39,786 nt of DNA from contig JAICYD010000062.1 of assembly GCA_025934375.1 (NCBI GenBank), forward strand, positions 1 through 39,786, in the 5' to 3' direction. This DNA comes from Streptosporangiaceae bacterium (lineage in GTDB: Bacteria; Actinomycetota; Actinomycetes; Streptosporangiales; Streptosporangiaceae). Position 1 is the first letter of the stretch; every line of letters starts with the position of its first letter. The notes beneath the pieces were generated by a model. It had not been told where the DNA came from and searched no databases. It saw nothing but the letters and a program-made list of their open reading frames with translations. This document shows positions 8,027 through 16,356 of the stretch, piece by piece. The translations under genes and the position numbers were made by a program.

Positions 8027-8527
8027 CTAGGCGAGCGGGTCCGTGCTCGCAGTGTCGATGGTGATGACCGGCGCGCTGCCATCGAACAGCGTGAAGGCAG
8101 CGTGGTAGGCGTCGATGATGGCACTCACCCGGGCTGGTGGCGGGGCCGTGCCGTCGCGGGACCTCAGGCGGCGCATGATGGCGTCCGGATTCCCGGTGAG
8201 GTGGACGAGCGCTCCGTCCCGTCTGGCTACGCCCCTGGCCAGGTCGATGGCGGCTGCGGCGGTGATGCGAGATCCGCCGTGGAACAGCGGCCCGTAGACG
8301 AGCTCGCTGATGAAGCTGCGGTCGAGCACGATGCGCCCCGGCGTGGCTAGCAGATGGCGGTAACGTTCAGCGAGGTCGGTGCCGTCCGGGGTCCGGCCGG
8401 AATGGATGACCACATGGCCGCGCCGGTCGCGAAGGAGTTCCGCGAGGGTCGTCTTGCCGGTGCCGTCGCAGCCGTCGAGCACGACGACGGGATAGGCGGC
8501 CAGCGCCCCGATCAGGTCGGCGAGCAA
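8027..8527 (-). CDS. Thymidylate-kinase-like P-loop kinase
   Basis: About 166 residues. The Walker A loop is DGCDGTGKTT, followed by a kinase LID/ligand region with RIVLDRSFISELVYG (the DR-x motif of deoxynucleoside and thymidylate kinases) and LTGNPDAIMRRLRSRDG. The likely start is TTG at 8525-8527, inside the end of the upstream gene; upstream sequence in this frame is a shadow of the neighbour. Last gene of the six-gene operon. The expected reaction is phosphoryl transfer from ATP to a (deoxy)nucleoside or its monophosphate; the real substrate is unknown. At this length it is shorter than housekeeping TMK (about 210 residues). Confidence 0.75.
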   Translation of the reverse strand: MLADLIGALAAYPVVVLDGCDGTGKTTLAELLRDRRGHVVIHSGRTPDGTDLAERYRHLLATPGRIVLDRSFISELVYGPLFHGGSRITAAAAIDLARGVARRDGALVHLTGNPDAIMRRLRSRDGTAPPPARVSAIIDAYHAAFTLFDGSAPVITIDTASTDPLA

Positions 8528-9492
8528 GGCAGGGCGTCCATGGCTGCGCTGAACTGGTCGGTGCCAGAGAAGCGCGCGGTGATGGCGTACTGGATCATGA
8601 GGTTGCGCCAGTTGGGCTCGCGGCTGTCCGCGAGGGTCTGCCAGGTTCCGGTGCAGGCCGCTAGGACCGGGCGTCCCGCTGCAGCGTACGCGCCGGTTAC
8701 CAGCGCGGCCCCTGGAGGGGCTTCGGGGCCCCGCGCGTCGATTACCGCAAGGCAAGCTGCGGTTGCTGCTGCCCAGTCCGCCCGCGCGGCCTGGGCTTGG
8801 TCGGCTCTGGCCTGGAACCTGCGCGCCATGTGAACGCGCCAGCCTCGGGCGCGCATTTCACGGTCGATGTCTTCCCACATGTGGTCGTCCAGGTAAGGCG
8901 ACGGCTCAATGTAGGCCAGGTCGCCGCGGCGTGAGGGCCGGCGATCGGCGATGGCTGGGTCCCTGGCCGCCGCTAGCAGTGCGGTCGCTGCCTGGTCGGC
9001 TATCGAGCGGACGGGCGTCAGGTTCTGGCCCAGGAAGGCGCGGAACCGGTCCCCCGCCGGCTGCTGGTGCTCGTCAGGCCGGCCGAGTCGGTGCGCCCTG
9101 ATGACGCTGGATGCGAGCTGGTCCAGGAGAGGGTCGGGGAAGGTGAACTGGGGACCTGTGGGGGCAGGAGCGTAGGTCTGGAAGTCGGTGCTGACCAGGA
9201 CAACGGGGATCTCTGAGGCGGCGGCGAAGCCGATCTCCATGCATACTCCGTCGTCCAGGCTCGGCCCGTGCAGCACCGCGATCATCCCGGAGGCGCGGCG
9301 CAGCCGGGCGCAGTCGAGTTCGAACAGCAGGCGGCCCTTGCAGTCCGAGGCGAGGTTCTCCTCGTCGGTGTCGCAGAACGGGAGGAACACGTCGTCCGCG
9401 CCTGCCACGAGGGCGAGCCGACTCGCGAGATAGGCGCCGAGCGCGCGGTCGTGGGCCGCGAACAGCCGGTGGGCGATGTAGTACAGCGCCAT
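8512..9492 (-). CDS. Nucleoside 2-deoxyribosyltransferase-like protein with two tandem domains
   Basis: A 326-residue protein. Domain 1 (about 1-140) has the NDT fold: a YIAHRLF first strand, GMIAVLHGPSLDDGVCMEIG with the Asp/Glu pair where the family catalytic Glu sits, and IPVVLVSTD. Domain 2 (about 195-320) repeats the layout (GDLAYIEPSPY, ACLAVID, GAALVTGAYAAAGRPVLA) but lacks the catalytic Glu. Known relatives transfer deoxyribose between bases or hydrolyse nucleotide N-glycosidic bonds. Start ATG at 9490-9492, one base after the preceding stop; the 3' end overlaps the kinase gene. Confidence 0.75.
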   Translation of the reverse strand: MALYYIAHRLFAAHDRALGAYLASRLALVAGADDVFLPFCDTDEENLASDCKGRLLFELDCARLRRASGMIAVLHGPSLDDGVCMEIGFAAASEIPVVLVSTDFQTYAPAPTGPQFTFPDPLLDQLASSVIRAHRLGRPDEHQQPAGDRFRAFLGQNLTPVRSIADQAATALLAAARDPAIADRRPSRRGDLAYIEPSPYLDDHMWEDIDREMRARGWRVHMARRFQARADQAQAARADWAAATAACLAVIDARGPEAPPGAALVTGAYAAAGRPVLAACTGTWQTLADSREPNWRNLMIQYAITARFSGTDQFSAAMDALPCSPT

Positions 9493-9493
9493 G

Positions 9494-10333
9494 TCATCCC
9501 TCCCCTGCCGGGATGGGGAGCCCGGGCCTGGTCACCGCTTCGGAAGCCGCGGCTACCGCGACGTGTATCGCGTCATGGTCGCTGAGGCCGTGAGCCATTC
9601 CTGCCAGGAACGTCCCGGCGAGAGTGTCGCCCGCGCCGGTGACCTCGATGGCGCTGACATCTGGCGGCGTGGCGGACGCCGCCCGTTGCCCGCGGCGCAG
9701 GACCACCGCAGGGCGCGGGCCATCGGAGACGACAACCAAGCGGAGGTCACGGAGACTGATGGCCTGGGACAAGATGACGAGCTCGGCGGCATTGACGAAC
9801 ACAGCGGTCGCGCGGGGAAGAGCCGCCAAAACGGCCGGGATAACCCGGCCGGCGCTCGCGAGGTGGAAGTCGGCGCTGAACGGCGTCTCCGTAGCGGCCA
9901 GGCGATCCAGGATTAATGGCGCGGCCAGGGGCCGGCGGCAGCAGACGTGCCAGGCCCGGCGTGTTCCGAGCAGGCTGAGCGCGTGGCCGGTAAGCGCTGC
10001 CGACACGCCGAACGAGGCCGTGGTGCTGGTGACCTGCCCAGCCTCGTCGTAGGTCAGGCGGAAGGCGCATGAGTCCCCCGGGACGACCTTCACGAAGGAC
10101 AGGTCCACCCCGGCCAGCCGGGGATCAGCCGTGATCCACTCCAGATCGGTGCCGATGACCGCTACGGGTACCGCTGGCAGTCCGGCGCGGGCAGCCGCCA
10201 GGGCCACATGCAGCGCCGCCCCGCCGAGCAGCTTGGTGGCGTAGCCATCGGGGTATGCCGCGAGATCACGAGAGATGTTGCCGATGATCCCGGGCGTTCC
10301 TACCGGGCGACCGGGAGTTAACTGGTAAGGCAT
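9494..10333 (-). CDS. PfkB/ribokinase-family carbohydrate or nucleoside kinase
   Basis: A 279-residue protein from ATG 10331-10333. It has the N-terminal GGAALHVALAAARAG glycine-rich region of PfkB kinases and the C-terminal signature VTGAGDTLAGTFLAG, with GAGD giving the anion hole and catalytic Asp. It is somewhat shorter than typical ribokinases (about 300). The substrate cannot be read from sequence; with nucleoside-type neighbours a sugar or nucleoside is likely. The start overlaps the upstream gene by 16 bases, so translation is probably coupled. A longer open frame reaching 10957 is a shadow of the upstream gene. Confidence 0.85.
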   Translation of the reverse strand: MPYQLTPGRPVGTPGIIGNISRDLAAYPDGYATKLLGGAALHVALAAARAGLPAVPVAVIGTDLEWITADPRLAGVDLSFVKVVPGDSCAFRLTYDEAGQVTSTTASFGVSAALTGHALSLLGTRRAWHVCCRRPLAAPLILDRLAATETPFSADFHLASAGRVIPAVLAALPRATAVFVNAAELVILSQAISLRDLRLVVVSDGPRPAVVLRRGQRAASATPPDVSAIEVTGAGDTLAGTFLAGMAHGLSDHDAIHVAVAAASEAVTRPGLPIPAGEG

Positions 10334-11121
10334 CCGCAGTCCAGAAAGACATCGCAGGCTGGCCGGAGCTGGCACAGCCCCGGCCCCGGTCGGTTGAGGT
10401 ACAGGCGCTTGAAGTAGATGAGGGCCAGGTGCACGAACCAGGTCGGGTCCGCGTCGTCCGGGATGCGCACCTGATAGCCGAGGTGCGCGAGCAGGTCCCT
10501 GTACCGGCTGGCCATCGCTGTCGTGCCGGCTTCGAGGAGCTCGCGGAACTGCTCGTGCGCGATCGGCCCGGTGCTGAGGCGGACGCCAAGGAACGGGGCG
10601 AGCTTGCTCACCATCCCGGAGTCCACCGGGATGATGCCACAGTGATAGCCGCGCGCGTACAGCGTCGCGCACTGGGCGACCTTGTAGCCGGCCCCGTGGA
10701 TGTTCTCTGCGAACAAACGGACCAGGTCCCCGGCGTGCATGCCGGGCAAGTCCGTGCCGGAGGCGTCCGCCTGCCCGAGGAACCCGGCGAGCGAGCGGAG
10801 GTAGCCGACCCGGGAAGCGGCCAGGCCCAGCGGGCGGACCAGTGCGGTGGCCTCCCGGTCGTCTAGGGCCGTCAGCTTGCCCCAGCCGAGTGAGTCGGCG
10901 TGTGCGACCACGCCGGAGTACGTCCCGATCATGGAGTACGACACGCGGGTACTCCACCCGGCGACCGCCATCCGCACTCGCCAGTCAGAGACCGAGCGCG
11001 GCCACCAGCGGTTGTCGTCGTGATTGGCCTCCACCGCGGCGCGGACATCGGGCCGGCTGGCGGCGCGGGACACCAGCGAGTAGAGCCGCTCGGCCAGCTC
11101 AGGTGCGAGATCAGTCGGCAT
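10318..11121 (-). CDS. HhH-GPD (endonuclease III-like) superfamily protein
   Basis: A 267-residue, mainly helical protein. The region IHGAGYKVAQCATLYARGY followed by IIPVDSGMVSKLAPFLG matches the helix-hairpin-helix and Gly-Pro-Asp part of base-excision glycosylases, with the bifunctional-type Lys in the hairpin and Asp in PVD. Before it, ATALVRPLGLAASRVGYLRS fits the preceding helices. The C-terminus has four cysteines (CQLRPACDVFLDCGC) that could hold an iron-sulfur cluster, though the spacing differs from the usual C-6-C-2-C-5-C. It would act on a base in DNA or a free/RNA nucleoside. It overlaps the racemase gene by 11 bases. Confidence 0.65.
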   Translation of the reverse strand: MPTDLAPELAERLYSLVSRAASRPDVRAAVEANHDDNRWWPRSVSDWRVRMAVAGWSTRVSYSMIGTYSGVVAHADSLGWGKLTALDDREATALVRPLGLAASRVGYLRSLAGFLGQADASGTDLPGMHAGDLVRLFAENIHGAGYKVAQCATLYARGYHCGIIPVDSGMVSKLAPFLGVRLSTGPIAHEQFRELLEAGTTAMASRYRDLLAHLGYQVRIPDDADPTWFVHLALIYFKRLYLNRPGPGLCQLRPACDVFLDCGCLTS

Positions 11122-11806
11122 TGGCCTCCTTCTCCGTCAGCGCGTGCAGCCCGATCGCCAGGTTCGATGAGATCACTGGCTTCCCCAGGCCCTGCCGCAG
11201 CTCCGGGATCAGGTCAAACGTCGGCCACCCGGTGCAGGACAGCATGATCGCGTCAGCTTCGTCTATCGCAGCACGGCTAACGCTACGGATCAATTCCTTA
11301 ACCTGCCGGCCGGTGATCGTGTCGTAACCATCGTCAAGGCCAAGGCACGACCAGGCCGTGACGATGACTCCTGCGGTGTTGAACGCCGCGGCTTCAGCGG
11401 CGGTCACCTCATCCGGGTAGGGCGTGAACAAGACGATGCGGCTCGCGGAAAGCTCCGACAGCGCGGCCATGATCGCGTCGAAGGCGCTCACCAGGCTGAT
11501 GGACACGGCGTCTCCGGCCTGCCTGGCAAGCTCCGGGTACATGAACGCCGCCGACGTGCACGCGAGGTAAGCCCGCCGCAGCGGCAGCGCCGCCAGCTGC
11601 GCGAGCGCTCCGGGTACAGCGCTGAGCATCCCGGTCAGGAACCGCTTGTCCAGTCCCGTGGTCCGGGACTCGGGAACCAGCCGCGAGTAGTGCCAGGCCA
11701 CGCCTGACCCCGTCACGCGGTGCAGTTCGGCCTCGACGACCGTGTTAGCCCACGGCACCAGCACTCCGACGTGCTGCGGGCCATGGTCGCCGCCTGCGCT
11801 GTTCAC
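11111..11806 (-). CDS. Asp/Glu racemase-superfamily protein (maleate isomerase-like)
   Basis: A 231-residue protein from GTG 11804-11806, which overlaps the radical SAM stop as GTGA. Motifs: VGVLVPWANTVVEAELHR, like the N-terminus of maleate isomerase and arylmalonate decarboxylase; YLACTSAAFMYP with the first catalytic-type Cys; and MLSCTGWPTFDLIPEL with the second. Both cysteines of the two-base mechanism are present. Family members racemise or isomerise alpha-carboxylates or hydantoins without cofactor. Here it is the second gene of the operon, so the substrate is likely made or used by the radical SAM enzyme. Confidence 0.8.
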   Translation of the reverse strand: MNSAGGDHGPQHVGVLVPWANTVVEAELHRVTGSGVAWHYSRLVPESRTTGLDKRFLTGMLSAVPGALAQLAALPLRRAYLACTSAAFMYPELARQAGDAVSISLVSAFDAIMAALSELSASRIVLFTPYPDEVTAAEAAAFNTAGVIVTAWSCLGLDDGYDTITGRQVKELIRSVSRAAIDEADAIMLSCTGWPTFDLIPELRQGLGKPVISSNLAIGLHALTEKEANAD

Positions 11807-13338
11807 GCCGCGGCCCTTGCCTCGCCTTGGCGGGTCCCGTAGACGTAGCGAGGCTCGTGACCCGTGACCACCAGCTCCGCGTCCTCGAAAAGCGGCCGGA
11901 CGGTACCAGGCTCGACGACCTGGATCGAGTACGAGCCGAGCCGCCGGTGCCAGGTCCCGCGACCAGTCACGAAGAACGAGTGCAGGCCGGGGATCGCCAT
12001 TCCCGCCGGGTACACCCGCTGCTTCATCGGCTGGTCGAACACGTAGGAGACGTCGGCCTTCCAGGAAGCGAAGTGATCGGCTGACGGCGGCAGGGCGGCA
12101 GGCAGCCCCGCGGAGAGCGCCGTGCCGGGGTACGCGTGCGCCGGCCGCACGTTGACCCGGTGGCACAGGTAGCCGGCGTCCAGGATCCGCACCAGCCAGG
12201 ACAGGTTCTCGTAGTGGCTGCGGTGCGTCTCGCCCGGCAGCCCGTAGACCAGGTTCAGGCCCGGCAGCAGCGCGGGCAGCCCGCCCGGCCCGGCGCGCGC
12301 GCCCGCCTCGTTGATGTTGGCGACCGCGCGCAGCAAGATCTCCGGAGTGCACGTCAGCGCGTTCGCCCCGATCACCGCCGGGTCGAAGCTCTCGATCCCC
12401 ATCGGTGCGCAGTTCCCCTCCGTGCAGTACCGGGCGACCAGCCGCGCGATCATCGCCCCGGACCGCGACGCCACGGCCAGCGGGTCGGCGTTGTCGATGT
12501 GCAGCACCTCCAGGTCCGGGCACGCCTCCCGGACCCCGGCCAGCAACCGTTCGATCGCCGCCACGTCGCGGTTCAGGTAGGAGAAGAAGCACGTCTGCTG
12601 GCCGAGCCGGAAGTTCCGCACCCCAGCCACGTACAGCAGCCTGATCTCCGCCATTACGTCCGCCTGGCCCCGAAAGCTGACCAGCGGGCTCTTCACCGGC
12701 TCATTGCAGAACGAGCAGAACCTCCGCCGCGTGCACCCCCGGTACAACTCGACCTCCGCCACCGGCCGCCACCTGAGCTGCGCGACCAGGCTCGCATACG
12801 ACTCCCGGTCGGCCGCCAGCCGCTCATACGGCGCAGCCCTCCTGCTGCCCGCCAGCAGTTCGCCGGACGTAACGGTGTGAGTGTGCAAGGCGTCGAATCC
12901 GCCTAGGGTCGGCTGAGGGCCAGCCAGCAGATGGGATGCCAGCGGCCCGACAAGAACGCGCGTGCCCCGGATCAATCCGAGGACGCTCGCGATCTCCTCG
13001 GCTGACCCGTTACGCGCCTGGAGGTGCACCGAGGGCACTGCGTCGCCCGCGATGACCACCACCGCCTCCGCGTCCGCCAGGATTTGCAGCGCACCGCCGC
13101 GGTTGGCGGTTGCCGAGTAGGTCAGCTGGTCAGACAGCGGCTCGGTCACGAACGGCGCACCGCCATTCCAGCACCATCGCACGTCATCGATCGTCAGGTA
13201 GCGCACATCAGCATCCGGGTACGCGGTCCTCAGCGCGCTGAACGACTGGCGGGCGTACGCCGAGAGGTACGGCGGGACGCCAAGACCGCTCGGCTCCACG
13301 GTGTAGCAGTCAACGATCGCAGCAAGCCGTCGTCCCAT
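11803..13338 (-). CDS. Radical SAM protein resembling the archaeal COG1031 family
   Basis: A 511-residue protein. The N-terminal segment AIVDCYTVEPSGLGVPPYLS resembles a conserved opening I associate with archaeal COG1031 proteins. The radical SAM cluster site is C202-x5-C208-x2-C211 in YRGCTRRRFCSFCNEP rather than CxxxCxxC. Later landmarks are GQQTCFFSY, LHIDNADP, and NLVYGLPGETHRSHYENL, the last shared with MiaB/elongator-type enzymes. The C-terminus may be a small RNA-binding-like beta domain. In archaea this family carries a helix-hairpin-helix tail; here an HhH protein is encoded separately two genes downstream. First gene of the operon; GAGGAGGT lies just upstream of the ATG. Confidence 0.8.
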   Translation of the reverse strand: MGRRLAAIVDCYTVEPSGLGVPPYLSAYARQSFSALRTAYPDADVRYLTIDDVRWCWNGGAPFVTEPLSDQLTYSATANRGGALQILADAEAVVVIAGDAVPSVHLQARNGSAEEIASVLGLIRGTRVLVGPLASHLLAGPQPTLGGFDALHTHTVTSGELLAGSRRAAPYERLAADRESYASLVAQLRWRPVAEVELYRGCTRRRFCSFCNEPVKSPLVSFRGQADVMAEIRLLYVAGVRNFRLGQQTCFFSYLNRDVAAIERLLAGVREACPDLEVLHIDNADPLAVASRSGAMIARLVARYCTEGNCAPMGIESFDPAVIGANALTCTPEILLRAVANINEAGARAGPGGLPALLPGLNLVYGLPGETHRSHYENLSWLVRILDAGYLCHRVNVRPAHAYPGTALSAGLPAALPPSADHFASWKADVSYVFDQPMKQRVYPAGMAIPGLHSFFVTGRGTWHRRLGSYSIQVVEPGTVRPLFEDAELVVTGHEPRYVYGTRQGEARAAA

Positions 13339-13341
13339 GCG

Positions 13342-13349
13342 ACCTCCTC
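13342..13349 (-). promoter_or_regulatory. Strong ribosome-binding site of the radical SAM operon
   Basis: On the minus strand GAGGAGGT lies four bases before the ATG at 13338, a near-perfect anti-Shine-Dalgarno match that fixes this start. Genes downstream in the operon rely on overlaps instead of strong sites. The 120 bases upstream (to 13461) must hold the operon promoter, but I cannot name a -35/-10 pair with confidence. Confidence 0.6.
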
Positions 13350-13461
13350 GGCACTTATGCGCCGGTCATTCTGCCCGGTGTAACTCACTGAACTCATAGG
13401 GTTATCGTCCGCCCTCTCTTACGAGCATCGGCCAGGATATGCGGATTGTCATTAGTTGCTG

Positions 13462-14412
13462 CTAGCGAAATTGAGATGGTCTCCCCAGAACAGCTGTTGA
13501 GGCGACTGAAGCCATAACACGTGTTGGCCCGGGGACCGGGGACGCGCAGCGGCCCTTGCTGGTGCGAGCGGCCGGCATGAGATGCCCGCCGGCTCGTAAG
13601 CGCACGGGACGCGGCTTGCACGCCACACCGGCCAGGATCCGGCCAGCCTCTCGAGGTCCCGGGCAGAGCGTCGGCTTGCCCGGGTACCAGTCCCTGGCGT
13701 CGGCTAGCCCCGGCGGGTCGATGATGTCGAGGCCGTCGAACAGCGCGGCGACCTGGCCGGGTGAGTGGTTGTACAGGGTGGCGGGCGTGTACTCGCGCGC
13801 GAGCGCCTCGCCCGTCTCCTGGTCTCCCGCCCCGACGGAGACGACCGCATAGCCCCCGTCCGGGAGCCAGTTCGCGTACTCCCGCATCAGCTTTGCGGCG
13901 GTGCCGGCGTCGAGGAAGTGCAGGACAAGAGCGAGGATAAGCCCGGCCGGCTCGCCGGGGCGGATCAACTGGCGAGTGACGGGATGGCCGAGAATCGTGT
14001 CCGGCTCGCGGAGGTCGCCCATGATCGCATCGACGCCCTGGCCGGACAGCAGGACCTTCGCGTGGTTCACGACCACCGGGTCATAGTCGACGTAAACGAC
14101 GCGGCACGATGGGTCGATGGCCTGGGCGGTCTCGTGGGTGTTCTGCACGGTTGGCAGCCCCGACCCGATGTCAAGGAACTGGCGGATGCCCTGCTTAGCC
14201 AGCCATGCCACGGCATGGGAAAGGAACTGGCGGTTCTCCCGGGAGAGCCTGGCCATAGGCGGCCAGATCGCCAGCAGCCGGTCGGCCTCGGCGCGGTCAG
14301 CGGCGAAGCTGTCCTTTCCGCCTAGCCAGTAGTCGTAGACACGGGCGATGTTCGGCCTGGACGTGTCCAGCAGGACCTGCCCGGGCGCAGTTCTCGCGTA
14401 GCCGCTCACCAT
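13462..14412 (-). CDS. SAM-dependent methyltransferase, Methyltransf_19 (DUF574) family
   Basis: A 316-residue protein started at ATG 14410-14412, with GGAGAA just upstream. Signature motifs are NIARVYDYWLGGKDSF, IRQFLDIGSGLPT (SAM motif I), VVYVDYDPVVVNHA, and AGLILALVLHFLD. These enzymes are abundant in actinomycetes, usually beside Xre/DUF397 genes; their substrate is unknown. The family normally ends near GVACKPRP, so the last 50 residues, Arg/Ser-rich, look like read-through past a lost stop. A second member lies at 16357-17166. Confidence 0.85.
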   Translation of the reverse strand: MVSGYARTAPGQVLLDTSRPNIARVYDYWLGGKDSFAADRAEADRLLAIWPPMARLSRENRQFLSHAVAWLAKQGIRQFLDIGSGLPTVQNTHETAQAIDPSCRVVYVDYDPVVVNHAKVLLSGQGVDAIMGDLREPDTILGHPVTRQLIRPGEPAGLILALVLHFLDAGTAAKLMREYANWLPDGGYAVVSVGAGDQETGEALAREYTPATLYNHSPGQVAALFDGLDIIDPPGLADARDWYPGKPTLCPGPREAGRILAGVACKPRPVRLRAGGHLMPAARTSKGRCASPVPGPTRVMASVASTAVLGRPSQFR

Positions 14413-14557
14413 GGTTCTCCGTTCCGGCTCTCGTGGGCAGTGGTCCCAGGACGCCGATGCCGCCATCGTTGAGGTTCGCGAGCTGTCGCGCTCCTAAGAG
14501 CAGGCTGCCCTGAAGGGGGCAGGCCGGTAAATGGCTTTGCGGGAATTTGCGAAGGAC

Positions 14558-15409
14558 TTAGCTCAGGGAGTTGATCGCGCAGGTAATCCGTGAGCGGGCC
14601 TCGGGGCCGTACACGGCGATCCCGGCCAGCTGGTCGAACGCCCGCAGGTAGGCGACGACCTCGCCGGGCACCGTGATGGTGAGCTGCGCTGTCAAGGTCT
14701 CCACGTGCACGCGGGCGTCATCGAAGACCGTGAACGCCTCTAGTGTCCACATGGGCCGGGCCTCCGCCGTGAAGGGGACTATGCCGAGCTTGACGCCCGG
14801 CAGCGCGGTGACGCTCATGAGGTGGCCGAGCTGCGCGAGCATGACCTCGTTGTCGCCTACCCGGTACCGGAGCACGGACTCCTCGATGAGCATCGTGAAG
14901 CGGCGGCCCTCGGAGCCCACGATGCGGTTGCGGCTCATCCGGGCGCGGACGGCCTCCGCGACGTCGTCCGGCGTGTCCTGGAACGCCGTGATCGCGGACA
15001 TCAGCGCCGTGGCGTAGCCCGGCACCTGGAGGAATCCCGGCACGACCGTTGACATGTAGACCTTGAACTGGCGGGTCCGCTCGTACAGGCTCCCGCGCGT
15101 CTCCTGCAGGCGGCGCATCCCCGTCCGGTGCAGCCGCTTCCACTCCATGTACATGGAGTCGGCCGCCCGCGACGCCGCGATCAGGTCCACCGCCAGATAC
15201 GGCACCCCGCAGGCCTGGCACCAGGTCCTGATGTCGGAGTCGCTGGGCGCCTGCTTCGCCGTCTCGATCCGGCTGGTCTTGGCCTCGTGCCAGCCGGCGG
15301 CGGCCGACATCGCCACGCCGGTCAGCCCCGAGTCCAGGCGGATGTCGCGAAGGCGCTCGGCTAGCTCCTGCCGGGCGCGCTGGACACTGGAGGACGGCGA
15401 TACGGCCAC
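14558..15409 (-). CDS. Xre-type HTH regulator with DUF5753 domain
   Basis: A 283-residue protein, GTG start at 15407-15409, one base from the DUF6879 stop. The N-terminal HTH covers roughly residues 10-75 (ELAERLRDIRLDSGLTGVAM). DUF5753 follows, with ESVLRYRVG, PGVKLGIVPF and WTLEAFTVFDDARVHVE. In Streptomyces such regulators pair with small DUF397-type or DUF6879 proteins and respond to unknown signals. It is the last gene of a three-gene minus-strand operon. Confidence 0.9.
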   Translation of the reverse strand: MAVSPSSSVQRARQELAERLRDIRLDSGLTGVAMSAAAGWHEAKTSRIETAKQAPSDSDIRTWCQACGVPYLAVDLIAASRAADSMYMEWKRLHRTGMRRLQETRGSLYERTRQFKVYMSTVVPGFLQVPGYATALMSAITAFQDTPDDVAEAVRARMSRNRIVGSEGRRFTMLIEESVLRYRVGDNEVMLAQLGHLMSVTALPGVKLGIVPFTAEARPMWTLEAFTVFDDARVHVETLTAQLTITVPGEVVAYLRAFDQLAGIAVYGPEARSRITCAINSLS

Positions 15410-15410
15410 G

Positions 15411-15920
15411 TCAAGCGGGCCGGTAGGCCGCGTGCGGGACCGCCCGCTCCCAGACCGCCTCGAACGCCGCCGCGCACATCCGGATCACCGCGGGATCGGT
15501 GACCAGCTCGTCCTGGACGATCTCGCCGTCGCCGGAGAAGTGATGGAACCGGATGAGGCGGTCGTCGAAGAGCCAGAAGTCGTTGGCCGGGATGCACAGG
15601 TCCGACGCCAGCCGGCGGGGGAGCCAGCGCACGTCCTCGCCCGCCGCGATGTTGGTGGTGTCGGTGATGTGGTGCTCGAACCTGATGTAGTCCGACAGCG
15701 GCTCGGAGACGACCCGCGCTCGCCGGAACCGCACGCCGCGGGTCACGTGGACGCGCACCAGGTCACGCCAGCCGGGCAGCGCCGGCTCCGGGACTGGCCT
15801 GCCCGCGAGCCAGCCCTGGAACAGCGGGTCAGACGGCGTGTAGGCGTCCCGCGTCTCCAGGTGCACCGCCGAGGTCGTCGCCGCCGCGATCAGCTCGCTG
15901 AACGGTGGCACCGTGGCCAT
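15411..15920 (-). CDS. DUF6879 family protein
   Basis: A 169-residue protein with the family landmarks HLETRDAYTPSDPLFQGWLAG, RVVSEPLSDYIRFEHHIT, EDVRWLPRR and DFWLFDDRLIRFHHFSGDG. It has no catalytic motif. In actinomycetes these proteins are encoded directly before an Xre/DUF5753 regulator, as here, and probably act as its partner or antagonist. ATG 15918-15920 lies inside the 3' part of the upstream small gene. Confidence 0.85.
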   Translation of the reverse strand: MATVPPFSELIAAATTSAVHLETRDAYTPSDPLFQGWLAGRPVPEPALPGWRDLVRVHVTRGVRFRRARVVSEPLSDYIRFEHHITDTTNIAAGEDVRWLPRRLASDLCIPANDFWLFDDRLIRFHHFSGDGEIVQDELVTDPAVIRMCAAAFEAVWERAVPHAAYRPA

Positions 15921-16137
15921 TCACCGCCTCCTGGATGATCGCCCGCATCCGGGCCGGGAGCCGGACCACCGACTCGTTGTCCGCTATCGGGCTGTGCCCT
16001 GCGATGGCCGCAAGCGTATCCGGGTCCGTGACCGTCCAGCCCTGGAGCAGGAAGTCGCCGGTCTCCTCATCGATGAACACCGCCGGGCAATGGTCGCCGC
16101 CGGTCTCCGGGTCGATGCCGATGAACTCTAGCGCCAT
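15829..16137 (-). CDS. Small conserved actinobacterial protein of unknown function
   Basis: About 102 residues from ATG 16135-16137. The opening FIGIDPETGGDHCPAVFIDE and the segment SPIADNESVVRLPARMRAII resemble small proteins often found ahead of DUF6879/Xre pairs. The frame continues about 90 bases into the DUF6879 gene. The residues after EAVNGHGATVQ look poorly conserved in type, so the original stop may have been lost. It probably belongs to the same regulatory operon. The region 16138-16356 separates it from the divergent methyltransferase and should hold both promoters. Confidence 0.65.
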   Translation of the reverse strand: MALEFIGIDPETGGDHCPAVFIDEETGDFLLQGWTVTDPDTLAAIAGHSPIADNESVVRLPARMRAIIQEAVNGHGATVQRADRGGDDLGGAPGDAGRLHAV

Positions 16138-16356
16138 GAGATGCTCCTTGGCTCGTCTCGTTGCGCATTTTTGCGCACCATCTTGAGCGTGAGCTCTGGT
16201 GCCCGTCCCGTCAAGGGCGTAGTCTTCCCGTTCGCGCGGGAATGGCTGCAACCTGCCGCGTGCCCTCGATTGCCCGCGGATGCGGACTTCCCGCCCAACG
16301 CCACAGCCTGCACGCTGGACGCGCCCCGCATCCCCAACAAGCACCGGAAGGGTCCC

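Noticed and set aside
16141..16356. Longer N-terminus for the second Methyltransf_19 gene
   Set aside because: These residues lack family similarity and would fill the divergent promoter region; GTG 16357 has a good ribosome-binding site.
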